Source: Psychrobacillus sp. FSL H8-0483 (GTDB taxonomy: Bacteria; Bacillota; Bacilli; Bacillales_A; Planococcaceae). From it: DNA of 64,000 nucleotides. The DNA lies in assembly GCF_038637725.1 (NCBI RefSeq), contig NZ_CP152052.1, positions 3,727,001-3,791,000 on the forward strand. Direction: 5' to 3'. Position 1 is the stretch's first letter; each line of letters begins with the position of its first letter. The notes beneath the pieces are model-generated. The model had not been told where the DNA came from, searched no databases, and saw only the letters and a program-made list of their open reading frames with translations. Below, piece after piece: positions 50,725-59,418 of the stretch. Position numbers and translations under genes: made by a program.

Positions 50725-51022
50725 ACTTTTACCTCTTTTCTAAATAGAAAGTATATTATACTACTTCCCTCTTTTTGATGTCAAAAACCATTTAACTTAA
50801 TTCAGCAATTACTTTCTGTGACAAACTTGCGCAGGAGCCTAAATTTTCTGCAATTAGAAATTACAGGAATAGAATTCTTCCTCTTCTATAATCCCAGTTG
50901 AATAAAGTTAATGCTCCGGTACATGCCACAGTTTTTTAGACGTTTATCGAGCAAACTTAATAATATCTAAGCGAAAATAAGCCTGGCGAATTTGATTAAT
51001 ATCGACTTCGAAAATTTTTAGT
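50725..51022. other. Divergent promoter region
   Basis: About 300 bp between the peptide transporter and the divergent ABC exporter. AT-rich; a TATAAT at 51023-51028 belongs to the exporter. I see no repeat, hairpin or ORF worth reporting. Confidence 0.4.
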
Positions 51023-51065
51023 TATAATAGTCTAGACGTTAGGAAAAAGGAAAGGGGTGCAAAAT

Positions 51066-52784
51066 GTGCTAAAAAAGTTTTTCTCATTTTATAAACCACA
51101 TAAACGTCTATTCATCATCGATTTTAGTAGTGCCGTGTTTGTAGCCGTTTTAGAGCTTGCGTTTCCAGTAACGGTTCAATGGTTTATCGACGAGTTATTG
51201 CCAACTGGAAATTGGAACATGATCGTGCAAGTTAGTATTTTACTTTTATTCGTCTATATTTTAAGTACGTTTCTGAATTTTGTTGTGAGTTATCAAGGTC
51301 ACAAACTTGGCATAAATATTGAAACGGATATGAGACAGCAATTATTTAACCATGTACAACGACAATCCTTTCGCTTTTTTGATAATACGAAAACAGGTCA
51401 TATTATGAGCCGAATTACGAATGACCTGTTTGATATCGGCGAACTTGCTCACCATGGGCCAGAGGATTTATTCATCGCAATTATGACCTTAATTGGAGCA
51501 TTTATCATTATGTTCAATATCAATCCAGAACTTGCGGTTATTGCAGTTATTATGGTGCCGTTTTTATCGATTGTTGCTACATATGGGAATATCATGATGA
51601 ATAAAGCATGGAAAAACATGTTCGGCAAAATTGCAGATGTAAATGCGCGTGTCGAAGATAGTGTATCCGGTGTTCGCGTCGTACAATCATTTACAAATGA
51701 AAATTTTGAAATGGCTCGTTTTCAAGCAGATAATGGACAGTTCCGGTTAGCGAAGCTTGCTGCATATAAAGTGATGGCTAGAACCAATTCAAGCATTTAT
51801 ATGATGACTCGATTAGTGACGCTGATCGTGCTTGTTGTGGGAGCTTGGTTTTCATTTCAAGAAAAGCTTTCTAACGGAGAGCTTGTAAGCTTTATTCTCT
51901 ATGTGAACGTGTTGATTAAACCAGTTGACAAAATCACTGCACTTCTCGAGTTGTATCCTAAAGGAATGGCTGGTTTTAAACGATTCCTAGAGCTTGTAGA
52001 GCAGGAGCCAGAAATTAAGGATCGCCCAAATGCGCTACAAGTTCAGCATTTAAAAGGAGACATTTCATTCGAAGATGTTAGTTTCCGATACGATGAGCAT
52101 AAATCCGTTTTAGAAGATATTAATATATTCATCAAAGCTGGTGAAACCGTTGCATTTGTTGGTCCATCTGGTGCCGGGAAAACAACCATTTGCTCACTTA
52201 TCCCTCGATTTTACGACGTCGATGAAGGGGCAATATCAATTGACGGTTTAAATATTCAAGACATTACCACGAAGTCATTACGCTCTCAAATTGGGATTGT
52301 GCAACAAGACGTGTTTCTATTTACAGGAACTGTTCGTGAAAATATTGCGTACGGTAAGAAGAATGCTTCAGAGGAAGAAATTCGTGATGCAGCGAAAAAA
52401 GCGCATCTTGAAGGATTCATTACGTCACTTCCAGATGGATATGAGACACAAATTGGCGAACGAGGACTTAAACTATCAGGTGGACAAAAGCAACGCTTAG
52501 CAATTGCACGGATGTTCTTAAAGAACCCGCCTATTTTAATATTGGACGAGGCTACTTCAGCGCTCGATACTGAGACAGAGAAAATTATTCAGCAGTCACT
52601 TATGGAGCTTGCAGAAAATCGAACAACACTTATTATTGCACATCGACTGGCTACTATTCGTGATGCGGATAGAGTAATTGTCGTAACGGAAGACGGAATC
52701 GCAGAAGATGGTTCGTATAGCGAGTTAGTTGCACAAGATGGTATTTTTGCAAGATTACACAATATACAGTTTCAAGAGGTTTAA
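51066..52784 (+). CDS. ABC exporter half-transporter (permease fused to ATPase)
   Basis: A 572-aa exporter. Six TM helices in 1-300, a nucleotide-binding domain from about 330 with Walker A GPSGAGKTTICSL, signature LSGGQKQRLAIARMFL, Walker B ILILDEATSALD, and switch His in IAHRL. The cytoplasmic loop RQSFRFFDNTKTGHIMSRITNDL is typical of lipid/drug exporters. Start GTG 51066 (AAAGGGG eight bases before) or GTG 51057; the first is better spaced. Substrate unknown. Confidence 0.9.
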   Translation: MLKKFFSFYKPHKRLFIIDFSSAVFVAVLELAFPVTVQWFIDELLPTGNWNMIVQVSILLLFVYILSTFLNFVVSYQGHKLGINIETDMRQQLFNHVQRQSFRFFDNTKTGHIMSRITNDLFDIGELAHHGPEDLFIAIMTLIGAFIIMFNINPELAVIAVIMVPFLSIVATYGNIMMNKAWKNMFGKIADVNARVEDSVSGVRVVQSFTNENFEMARFQADNGQFRLAKLAAYKVMARTNSSIYMMTRLVTLIVLVVGAWFSFQEKLSNGELVSFILYVNVLIKPVDKITALLELYPKGMAGFKRFLELVEQEPEIKDRPNALQVQHLKGDISFEDVSFRYDEHKSVLEDINIFIKAGETVAFVGPSGAGKTTICSLIPRFYDVDEGAISIDGLNIQDITTKSLRSQIGIVQQDVFLFTGTVRENIAYGKKNASEEEIRDAAKKAHLEGFITSLPDGYETQIGERGLKLSGGQKQRLAIARMFLKNPPILILDEATSALDTETEKIIQQSLMELAENRTTLIIAHRLATIRDADRVIVVTEDGIAEDGSYSELVAQDGIFARLHNIQFQEV

Positions 52785-52841
52785 ATTCGAAGAGTGCTCC
52801 GCGTCTGATACGCGAAGCAGCTTTTCTGTATTTAGATTTGA

Positions 52842-52925
52842 TGTACTCTCGCATCTGGAGTGATTGCTCTCGTAATGACGGCAATTGCCCTCGGATAGCA
52901 CCGATACTCACTCGTAACAGAAGCT
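52842..52925. repeat. Four-unit degenerate array with exact 21-nt period
   Basis: Units start at 52842, 52863, 52884 and 52905. The core is TTGC(T/C)CTCG(T/G)(A/G)A, with CTCTCG/CCTCGG/CACTCG at a constant place. The region just before (52790-52841) may hold two more decayed units. It sits between the ABC exporter stop and the shared terminator. Confidence 0.85.
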
Positions 52926-52937
52926 ACTTCCAAAAAT

Positions 52938-52985
52938 AAAAGGCTATCCAGATCGAAAATGTAATTTCGACTTGGGTAGCCTTCC
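52938..52985. terminator. Terminator between ABC exporter and hflX
   Basis: Stem AAAGGCTATCC...TCGAAA paired with TTTCGA...GGGTAGCCTT; convergent location. Confidence 0.8.
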
Positions 52986-52989
52986 ATTA

Positions 52990-54261
52990 TTATTGAACAA
53001 ATACAAAATGTTGAAAACGATCGTAATCGGCTTTTTTCACTTCTACTTTGACAAGCGTACCTTCTTCTTCGTATGAAGTAGACAAAACAGATGCGTGCTC
53101 ATTTAGATAGGACACAATATCTCCTCGTTCAAATGGCACGAGCAGGGAACAATGTACGTAATTAGAGAAAATATGCTTTTTGATCATGTCTAGCAGTTCA
53201 TCTAAACCAGCATCTTCTTTTGCAGAAATCCATATATTATCTCCTGTTACATGCGGATATTTCAAATCTGCTAGGTCCGATTTATTGTATACATAGATAG
53301 TCGGTACATCTTCCACTCCAACTGCAAGCAATGTTTCATTCGTCACATCCATCATGTAACGATGCTCATCGTTAGAAACATCGACAACATGAAGGAGCAA
53401 ATTCGCATCACGTGCTTCTTCTAAAGTCGAACGGAATGCTTTTACCAGATGATGAGGAAGCTTACTAACGAATCCTACTGTATCTGTTAATAAAAACTCT
53501 TTTTGATCCGGAAGCTTAATCTGTCTAACCGATGTTTCTAATGTCGCAAATAGCATATCCTTTTCAAAAACTTGCTTGGAATCTTCTTGGCCCACTTTGC
53601 GAAGCAACTGATTCATTATGGTCGATTTCCCTGCATTCGTGTATCCAACGAGTGAGACTACTGGTATAGCACTCTTCTTTCTTTGCTTTCGTTGCGTTTC
53701 TCGTTGGTCCTTTACATGCTCTAGTTCACGTTTTAGTTTGGCAATTTGGTCCTCGATTTTACGTCTATCTAGCTCCAGCTTCGTTTCCCCAGCACCACGG
53801 TTTTTAAATCCTCCGCCTGTTCCCCCACCTTGTCGACCTAGTGATGCACGAAGTCCGACTAAACGTGGCAACATATATTGAAGTTGGGCAAGTTCTACTT
53901 GCATTTGCGCCTCATTCGATTTTGCGCGACGTGCGAAAATATCGAGGATTAGCATCGTACGGTCTATTACCTTGCAATCCAAATCTCTTTCTAAGTTGCG
54001 AATTTGCGAAGGAGACAATTCATCGTTGAATATGACAAGGTTTGCACCAGCTTCCTCGTAGAAGTTTTTAATCTCTTCCACTTTCCCAGTACCAACATAG
54101 TGAGAGGAAGTGACTCTCGTTAAATTTTGCGTCACTTCCCCAACAACTTGAACATTTAGTGCTTCTGCTAAGTTGTGCAATTCCTCTAATTCATATTCAA
54201 AATGCTCATCCTGTTGAAGCTTGACTGCAACAACTACGGCTTTTTCTATTAATTCGTCCAA
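52990..54261 (-). CDS. hflX: Ribosome-associated GTPase HflX
   Basis: Splits or rescues stalled ribosomes under stress. The N-terminal domain of 423 aa has NLVIFNDELSPSQIRNLERD and the helical linker KSNEAQMQVELAQLQYMLPR. A Gly-rich loop GRQGGGTGGGFKNRGAGETK comes next. The GTPase domain has G1 GYTNAGKST, G3 DTVGF and G4 NKSD. The C-terminal domain ends with the usual beta strands. The start is TTG 54261 after AGGGGG. The VOC gene lies 14 bp upstream on the same strand, so the two are probably one operon. Confidence 0.95.
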   Translation of the reverse strand: MDELIEKAVVVAVKLQQDEHFEYELEELHNLAEALNVQVVGEVTQNLTRVTSSHYVGTGKVEEIKNFYEEAGANLVIFNDELSPSQIRNLERDLDCKVIDRTMLILDIFARRAKSNEAQMQVELAQLQYMLPRLVGLRASLGRQGGGTGGGFKNRGAGETKLELDRRKIEDQIAKLKRELEHVKDQRETQRKQRKKSAIPVVSLVGYTNAGKSTIMNQLLRKVGQEDSKQVFEKDMLFATLETSVRQIKLPDQKEFLLTDTVGFVSKLPHHLVKAFRSTLEEARDANLLLHVVDVSNDEHRYMMDVTNETLLAVGVEDVPTIYVYNKSDLADLKYPHVTGDNIWISAKEDAGLDELLDMIKKHIFSNYVHCSLLVPFERGDIVSYLNEHASVLSTSYEEEGTLVKVEVKKADYDRFQHFVFVQ

Positions 54262-54275
54262 AATGATTCCCCCTC

Positions 54276-55019
54276 TTAACGAAAACGATAAACTGCTTGT
54301 TCGTAAATGATATCCTCTTCTTTATCGGATCCACTAATATAAATGCTTGCAAGCCTTTCTTTCGTTCCAGTTTCTAGCTGTTTAAATACTAATTGTGTAT
54401 TAGATAATAGCAATGTTTGCCCATCATGTTCTTTCATACCAAAATAGCCTTGCCACTTATCCATCACTTCCCTTGGGTTATGTACATGAAACTCACAGGA
54501 AGAGATGGTCAATTCCAAATTACTCGCTTCGATTGTGCCATCTTCTCGTAGCAGTCGATATCGCTCTTCGTCACTTTCTTGCCATTCAATAAAAAATGGA
54601 GTAGGCAACGCATCCCTTACTTCTTCTTTCACGAAAAGCATTTTCCACTTACGTACTAAGCCACTTGTTGTTTTTCTTTCAGCATGTAAAACTCCGGATG
54701 TTTCTATACCTTTTTCTTCGAGTTGCTTGCATAGTTCGTCAATTGTCGTCGTCCGAATGCAGATTGTTCCAAACCCTGGACCAGTCTTCAAATCATGTAA
54801 TAATAAATCTACGAGTGGATGATTAGCATGGTTTGCAACCTCTTCATGCTCAAGGGCAAGCCATTCAATATAGCTAGTTTTTGTATACAGAAGTGCATTA
54901 TACGTACCCCAGTGAGTATGCTGTCCTCCAACAACTGCATGTAATCCTTTGGCTTTCCAATCTTCTGCTGTTTCTATTGGTTTTTTGGTTATGTGATGAA
55001 CAATATGATCCAAGTACAT
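54276..55019 (-). CDS. VOC-family protein (glyoxalase-like domain)
   Basis: A 247-aa protein beginning MYLDHIVHHITKKPIETAED and containing GGQHTHWGTYNALLYT, the pattern of the Glyoxalase_3-type VOC family. The second half repeats the fold weakly (EFHVHNPREVMDKWQGYFGM). Metal-ligand residues may be the His in DHIVHH and Glu in YIEWLALE. Enzymatic role unknown. The ATG at 55019 follows AGAGGTG. Upstream gene of a pair with hflX. Confidence 0.83.
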   Translation of the reverse strand: MYLDHIVHHITKKPIETAEDWKAKGLHAVVGGQHTHWGTYNALLYTKTSYIEWLALEHEEVANHANHPLVDLLLHDLKTGPGFGTICIRTTTIDELCKQLEEKGIETSGVLHAERKTTSGLVRKWKMLFVKEEVRDALPTPFFIEWQESDEERYRLLREDGTIEASNLELTISSCEFHVHNPREVMDKWQGYFGMKEHDGQTLLLSNTQLVFKQLETGTKERLASIYISGSDKEEDIIYEQAVYRFR

Positions 55020-55087
55020 GCCCGCACCTCTAATTCTCAATATATCTATAATTTACCTTTACCTCTATTATACAACAATTGCAAAAT

Positions 55088-55117
55088 GGATGACGAGTTT
55101 ACTCGCCATCCACGTTG
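55088..55117 (-). terminator. Hairpin after the acyl-CoA synthetase remnant
   Basis: Stem TGGATG(a)CGAGT/ACTCG(c)CATCCA; only a weak T-tail on the minus strand, so termination is uncertain. Confidence 0.55.
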
Positions 55118-55148
55118 TCTATTTCCCAGGAAATATGTCGTTTACTAG

Positions 55149-55411
55149 TTAAACCTCTACCTTTTCTTTCGACATTTCCCGTAAAAGGAACTTTTGAATT
55201 TTGCTGGAATTTTTTTCATTGGCAGGCATCGATAAATTCGATATTTTATGAAAGGATATTTTAGCTTTGCAATAGGCTTTAACCCGTTTCTTCATCAAAT
55301 TTCTAATATTTTTTTTCGAATATCATGCTCTAGATATACACACGCTTCTTGTTCTGGAAACTTACTCGCTGCTTCTTTCATAACTTCTCCAACTGTTTTT
55401 TCGTTTAACAA
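55149..55411 (-). pseudogene. Internally deleted AMP-binding acyl-CoA synthetase gene
   Basis: The 5' part from TTG 55411 (AAAGGGG upstream) reads MLNEKTVGEVMKEAASKF then PEQEACVYLEHDIR. This is the N-terminus of an AMP-forming acyl-CoA synthetase. It hits a stop at 55297-55295. In another frame the 3' part reads KAYCKAKISFHKISNLSMP and SSKIQKFLLREMSKEKVEV. These match the C-terminal YCKxKISxHK and SGKIQKFxLRE motifs of the same enzymes. About 450 of some 540 codons are missing. The conserved catalytic Lys survives (SKIQK), but the gene cannot be functional. Confidence 0.85.
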
Positions 55412-55512
55412 ACCAATCCACCCCTTTTCGATTGACTATTTAACATCGTTTTATCTTGATATTCAAATAATTTTGACGTTTAATTTTACGTCTTCTAAAA
55501 TGAATTTCACTC

Positions 55513-55540
55513 TTGACAGATCCCTGGAACATGGTAAAAT
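55513..55540 (+). promoter_or_regulatory. Promoter of the T-box leader
   Basis: Perfect -35 TTGACA, 16-bp spacer, TAAAAT, giving a leader of about 280 nt before the transporter gene. Confidence 0.85.
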
Positions 55541-55546
55541 TCTAAT

Positions 55547-55797
55547 TACTTCAGCGCTTCAAAGCGTTGAATCGCGAAAGCGGAATATATGAGTGATTGT
55601 CTCAGTAATCCACATGTGTACAGTAAAAAGAGACTGAACGGTTGGTGAAAGTTCAGGTAGTGTGTCGGATGAATTACAACAATTTGAAAAGCTCATTTTT
55701 AATGAAGTGGTTGAACAGATAATTCGTTCAACAAATAGGGTGGTACCGCGGAGTTTCCTTCGTCCCTATCTATAGGGATTGGAAGGATTTTTTTCAT
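55547..55797 (+). promoter_or_regulatory. T-box riboswitch, probably tyrosine-specific
   Basis: The conserved T-box AGGGTGGTACCGCGG (55737-55751) is followed by a terminator (CCTTC, TCCCTAT paired with ATAGGGA, GGAAGG, then T7). Upstream is the usual stem I end: AGAGACTGAAC, GGTTGGTGAAA, GTTCAG. Then comes the specifier loop GAATTACAAC with TAC (Tyr) at 55675-55677, followed by the expected purine. The bulge TGGT fits A73 of tRNA-Tyr. Uncharged tRNA should stabilise the antiterminator and turn on the transporter. ATT (Ile) is the only other framing I consider possible. Confidence 0.9.
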
Positions 55798-55827
55798 TCC
55801 TAAAAATTATTATTAGGAGGATTTACA

Positions 55828-57213
55828 ATGTTTCGTATTCGGTCGACGATAACGCCTTCATTTTTGGAGGCTGTGCTGCTTACTTTGATGATTATCACTT
55901 TAATGGCAGTTTGTATCATTAAATTTAATGCAGTTCCACATATGCCTATTTTACTGGCAATACTTCTACTCATCACTTATGGGCTTTTTAAAAAAGTACC
56001 TTTCAAGAAATTAGAAGAAGGACTCGTAGAAGGATCCAAGGCAGGTCTTGGAGCAATTTTCATTTTTTTCTTTATTGGAATTTTGATTAGTAGCTGGATG
56101 ATGGGTGGAACGATACCAACACTTATCTACCTTGGTTTTCAGTTTATTTCTCCACACTTTTTCTACGCCATTGTATTTATCGTGACCTGTGTCATTGGTT
56201 TATCCATCGGAAGCTCTTTAACAACAGTCGCAACAATTGGTGTAGCATTTATTGGAATGGCGAGTGCCATGGATATTTCATTAGCTATTACAGCTGGGGC
56301 CATTGTTTCAGGTGCTTTTTTCGGAGATAAAATGTCTCCACTATCCGATACTACTAGTCTTGCATCCGCCATCGTTCATGTGGATCTATTCGATCATATC
56401 AAGAATATGGGGTGGACAACGATACCTGCATTCTTTATTTCCCTAATTGGATACGGTATTTTATCGCCTAATAAAGAAGTACATGATCTGAAACAGATCA
56501 CTGTCTTTCAAGAAGGACTCCTTGAAACAGGGATGATTCATTGGTACACATTGCTCCCGCTTGTTTTACTAATCGTGCTATCAATCAAAAAGACCCCTGC
56601 TATTATAGCTCTGGCTTTAACATCTATTGCCGGCATAATCGTTTCCTATTTCCATCAACACTTTACTTTTGGAGAAGTGTTAAACATATTATTTAGCGGC
56701 TATACATCTCATACAGGCATTGAAGTAATTGACTCCCTACTTTCAAGAGGTGGTATTAATAGCATGATGTTTACAATAGGGCTCGTTATACTCGCTTTAA
56801 GTATGGGTGGGCTTTTATTTACCCTTGGTATTGTACAAAGCTTATTGATGAAAGTGGAGAGTTTATTGAAAAGTGTGGGATCTGTCATTACAGCAGCCGC
56901 ACTTACTGCAATAGGAGTAAATACTTTAGTAGGTGAGCAGTATTTATCGATTTTATTGACCGGTGAAGCATTCCAAGCACAGTTTCAAAAAGTCGGTTTA
57001 GCAAATAAAAACTTAGCACGTGTAATGGAAGACGCAGGTACTGTCGTTAATCCACTTGTTCCGTGGAGTGTGTGCGGTATATTTATCACGAATGTATTAG
57101 CTGTTCCAACGTTCGACTACCTGCCATTTGCATTCTTCTGCTTACTCTGTCCAATACTTACTATTTTAACTGGTATTACTGGAAAAACATTGACCTACAT
57201 CGAAGAAAAATAA
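55828..57213 (+). CDS. NhaC-family transporter under T-box control, probable tyrosine transporter
   Basis: A 461-aa membrane protein with about twelve TM helices of the NhaC Na+/H+ antiporter family: CVIGLSIGSSLTTVATIGVAFIG, ITAGAIVSGAFFGDKMSPLSD, and NLARVMEDAGTVVNPLVPWS. Although annotated as antiporters, T-box-controlled NhaC homologues in Bacilli (YheL type) are predicted tyrosine carriers. The Tyr-type specifier in the leader supports that here. AGGAGG precedes the ATG. Transport direction and ion coupling are inference. Confidence 0.88.
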   Translation: MFRIRSTITPSFLEAVLLTLMIITLMAVCIIKFNAVPHMPILLAILLLITYGLFKKVPFKKLEEGLVEGSKAGLGAIFIFFFIGILISSWMMGGTIPTLIYLGFQFISPHFFYAIVFIVTCVIGLSIGSSLTTVATIGVAFIGMASAMDISLAITAGAIVSGAFFGDKMSPLSDTTSLASAIVHVDLFDHIKNMGWTTIPAFFISLIGYGILSPNKEVHDLKQITVFQEGLLETGMIHWYTLLPLVLLIVLSIKKTPAIIALALTSIAGIIVSYFHQHFTFGEVLNILFSGYTSHTGIEVIDSLLSRGGINSMMFTIGLVILALSMGGLLFTLGIVQSLLMKVESLLKSVGSVITAAALTAIGVNTLVGEQYLSILLTGEAFQAQFQKVGLANKNLARVMEDAGTVVNPLVPWSVCGIFITNVLAVPTFDYLPFAFFCLLCPILTILTGITGKTLTYIEEK

Positions 57214-57230
57214 TGCCTTGTACATTTAAT

Positions 57231-57272
57231 GCCTCATTACTTATTCTATTTATTTAAGTAATGAGGCTTTTT
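57231..57272. terminator. Bidirectional terminator
   Basis: Perfect 13-bp stem GCCTCATTACTTA/TAAGTAATGAGGC with an 11-nt loop and a T-tail. Confidence 0.9.
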
Positions 57273-57278
57273 ATTTTA

Positions 57279-57788
57279 CTATTCTGTTGGCGTTTCTGGA
57301 CCTTTAAGTTCCAGTTGATAAAAAGAGAGATCAAGCCATCTATCAAATTTGAACCCCACTTTTTGTATCGTCCCTGAAAAGGTAAAACCTAATCGTTCAT
57401 GTGTTTTAATACTTTGAACATTTGTAGCATCTATTCCCGCAATAAGTGTGGCATAGTTCTCCTTATTTGCAATCTCAATTATTTCTTTTAACAACGCAGT
57501 TCCAATACCTTTTTTTCTATAATCTTTATGTACATAAACTGAATGTTCAATTGTATATTTATATGCCGGCCAAGGTCTAAAAGGGCCAAATGTGGCAAAC
57601 CCAATTACTTTATTATTCTCTTCTAACACTAAAACTGGATACCCATCTTCCATTTTCTGTTTGAACCATGAACCTCTATCTTTTAGTGTGCTTGGTGAAT
57701 AGGTATAAACAGCCGTACTGTTTATTATTGCATCATTATAAATCTCCAAAATATCGTTTAGGTCCTTCTCTTGACAGTGTCTAATCAT
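57279..57788 (-). CDS. Phosphinothricin/methionine-sulfoximine-type N-acetyltransferase
   Basis: A 169-aa GNAT enzyme of the Pat/YwnH group: DILEIYNDAIINSTAVYTY, then FGPFRPWPAYKYTIEHSVYVH, acetyl-CoA loop HKDYRKKGIGTALL and NVQSIKTHERLGF. The group acetylates amino-acid analogues such as methionine sulfoximine. The ATG at 57788 follows AAGGAAGGG. Confidence 0.88.
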   Translation of the reverse strand: MIRHCQEKDLNDILEIYNDAIINSTAVYTYSPSTLKDRGSWFKQKMEDGYPVLVLEENNKVIGFATFGPFRPWPAYKYTIEHSVYVHKDYRKKGIGTALLKEIIEIANKENYATLIAGIDATNVQSIKTHERLGFTFSGTIQKVGFKFDRWLDLSFYQLELKGPETPTE

Positions 57789-57933
57789 ATATTCCCTTCC
57801 TTTTTGCGTACAATATTTGTTATCTACACTCCAAACATTCCATACGTAAAACGTCAATTCCTTCTTCTACTCCAAAATGGCGTTGTTGTGATACACTATT
57901 TCCAAGTATCTTACGAAAAAGAAGGCGAATTTT

Positions 57934-59097
57934 ATGGAGTTTCAAGAAATGAAAGAATATCTACTAGAGCAAATCCTAAACAAACAATTAATCCATGCAA
58001 CAATTAGTCAAACACGTGCTAAATCGAATGAAGTAAAGCGTGTGAAACTAAAGCCTATTGAAATAAAAAATATGTATCATATTCAACTAGAATATCAATA
58101 CGAACGTATTTTAAAGCATGAAAATATACCATTAGAAGAATTCACAAAAACACTGGATGAGTTGTTAGAGCAATTCCGTCAAGTTCATGCGGATTTCACA
58201 TCGGAAAAAGTACATGTACAGCTATCCAAGAAAAACAAAGTAATGTGGAAATCAGAGAAAACAATCTCTACCAAAACAGTAGACCTATCACATAACCGAA
58301 AAAAGAATTACCTTTTAGATGAAAATACGCCTTATCCTTTCCTAATTCGATTAGGTGTCCAAACAGCGGAAGGGAAAGTGAAAAAGCAAAAGTATGATAA
58401 GTTTAAACAAATTAATCGTTTTATAGAATTTATTGATGATACACTTGTCCACTTACCAAAGAATCAACCTGTTCGAATTCTCGATTTCGGATCAGGAAAA
58501 TCGTATTTAACGTTTGCACTTTATCATTATTTAAAAATTGAAAAGGGACTCGATATTCGGGTAACCGGTCTTGATCTGAAAAAAGAAGTTATTGAGGAAT
58601 GTGCCAATATCGCAAATGATCTAGGCTATGATCAGCTAGAGTTCTTAGTAGGAGATATTAGTGATTACAACGATGAAGCTTCTGTTGATATGGTCGTAAC
58701 GCTTCATGCATGTGATGTGGCGACAGATTTAGCGTTAGGTCGCGCGGTAAAATGGGGCGCGAGTGTTATTTTAAGCGTGCCTTGCTGTCAGCATGAACTG
58801 AATACACAGCTGAATGCACCTGGGCTAGATATTATGTTAAAGCATGGTCTTATTAAGGAACGATTTGCAGCACTTGCAACGGACTCTATCAGAGCTGAAA
58901 TATTAAACATGGTAGGTTATGAAGCACAGCTAGTTGAATTTATCGACATCGAAAACACACCGAAAAACATTTTAATACGTGCTTATAAAACGGGAAAAAA
59001 AGCAACACCTGAACAATTAGAAGGCTATAAACAGTTTAAGCAAATGCTTCATGCAAACCCTTTTTTGGAAAAAGAATTGAAAGAATACTTTTCTTAA
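57934..59097 (+). CDS. Class I SAM-dependent methyltransferase (Methyltransf_32 type)
   Basis: A 387-aa protein. An N-terminal ~135-residue extension binds nothing I recognise. From about 150, after KYDKFKQINRFIEFIDD, comes the Rossmann core with motif I VRILDFGSGKSYLTFAL and motif II GLDLKKEVIEECAN. VVTLHACDVATDLALG and SVPCCQHELN follow. The LHACD...VPCCQ pattern is typical of the family related to eukaryotic METTL25; the substrate is unknown. AGAAGG precedes the ATG. The small membrane-protein gene follows 27 bp later, probably in the same transcript. Confidence 0.86.
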   Translation: MEFQEMKEYLLEQILNKQLIHATISQTRAKSNEVKRVKLKPIEIKNMYHIQLEYQYERILKHENIPLEEFTKTLDELLEQFRQVHADFTSEKVHVQLSKKNKVMWKSEKTISTKTVDLSHNRKKNYLLDENTPYPFLIRLGVQTAEGKVKKQKYDKFKQINRFIEFIDDTLVHLPKNQPVRILDFGSGKSYLTFALYHYLKIEKGLDIRVTGLDLKKEVIEECANIANDLGYDQLEFLVGDISDYNDEASVDMVVTLHACDVATDLALGRAVKWGASVILSVPCCQHELNTQLNAPGLDIMLKHGLIKERFAALATDSIRAEILNMVGYEAQLVEFIDIENTPKNILIRAYKTGKKATPEQLEGYKQFKQMLHANPFLEKELKEYFS

Positions 59098-59124
59098 TTA
59101 AATACCAGATTGGAGCAAAATATT

Positions 59125-59388
59125 TTGAAAGAACCGACACTGAAAAAAGTAGCTTATGGTGTAGCAATGTCTATTGCTATCATCATCGTGCATTTTATCA
59201 ATGTACAGATATATAAAATGCTACCGATTTTCGCTTTGTTATTAGCAATTCTTATTACTTACTTAGGAATTACATTTATTAATAAATCGGGGAAATTTGA
59301 TCAAGTAATTTCGAGAACGAAATATAATCTACTAAATGCACTTGTTGTGTTTGTTCTATTTATCGCCTATTTTACAATTGCAAACTAA
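59125..59388 (+). CDS. Three-TM small membrane protein, 87 aa
   Basis: Hydrophobic helices at about 9-28, 33-52 and 68-85 with a short basic loop KSGKFDQVISRTKYN. No family recognised. I start at TTG 59125 because GGAG lies nine bases upstream; TTG at 59110 has no site. It follows the methyltransferase closely and is closed by a terminator, so it is probably the second gene of that operon. Confidence 0.7.
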   Translation: MKEPTLKKVAYGVAMSIAIIIVHFINVQIYKMLPIFALLLAILITYLGITFINKSGKFDQVISRTKYNLLNALVVFVLFIAYFTIAN

Positions 59389-59418
59389 AAGGTCGTCCCC
59401 AATTGGGACGACCTTTTA
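59388..59418. terminator. Bidirectional terminator
   Basis: Perfect 12-bp stem AAAGGTCGTCCC/GGGACGACCTTT with a 5-nt loop. Confidence 0.92.

Noticed and set aside
55248-55592. A 114-codon plus-strand frame before the T-box
   Set aside because: Overlaps the acyl-CoA synthetase remnant on the other strand and the T-box promoter; composition is unlike a protein.
55675-55677. Isoleucine (ATT) as the T-box specifier
   Set aside because: ATT could be framed one base earlier, but TAC followed by A fits the usual GAA(T)-XYZ-A context and the known Tyr type of NhaC-linked T-boxes; not fully excluded.
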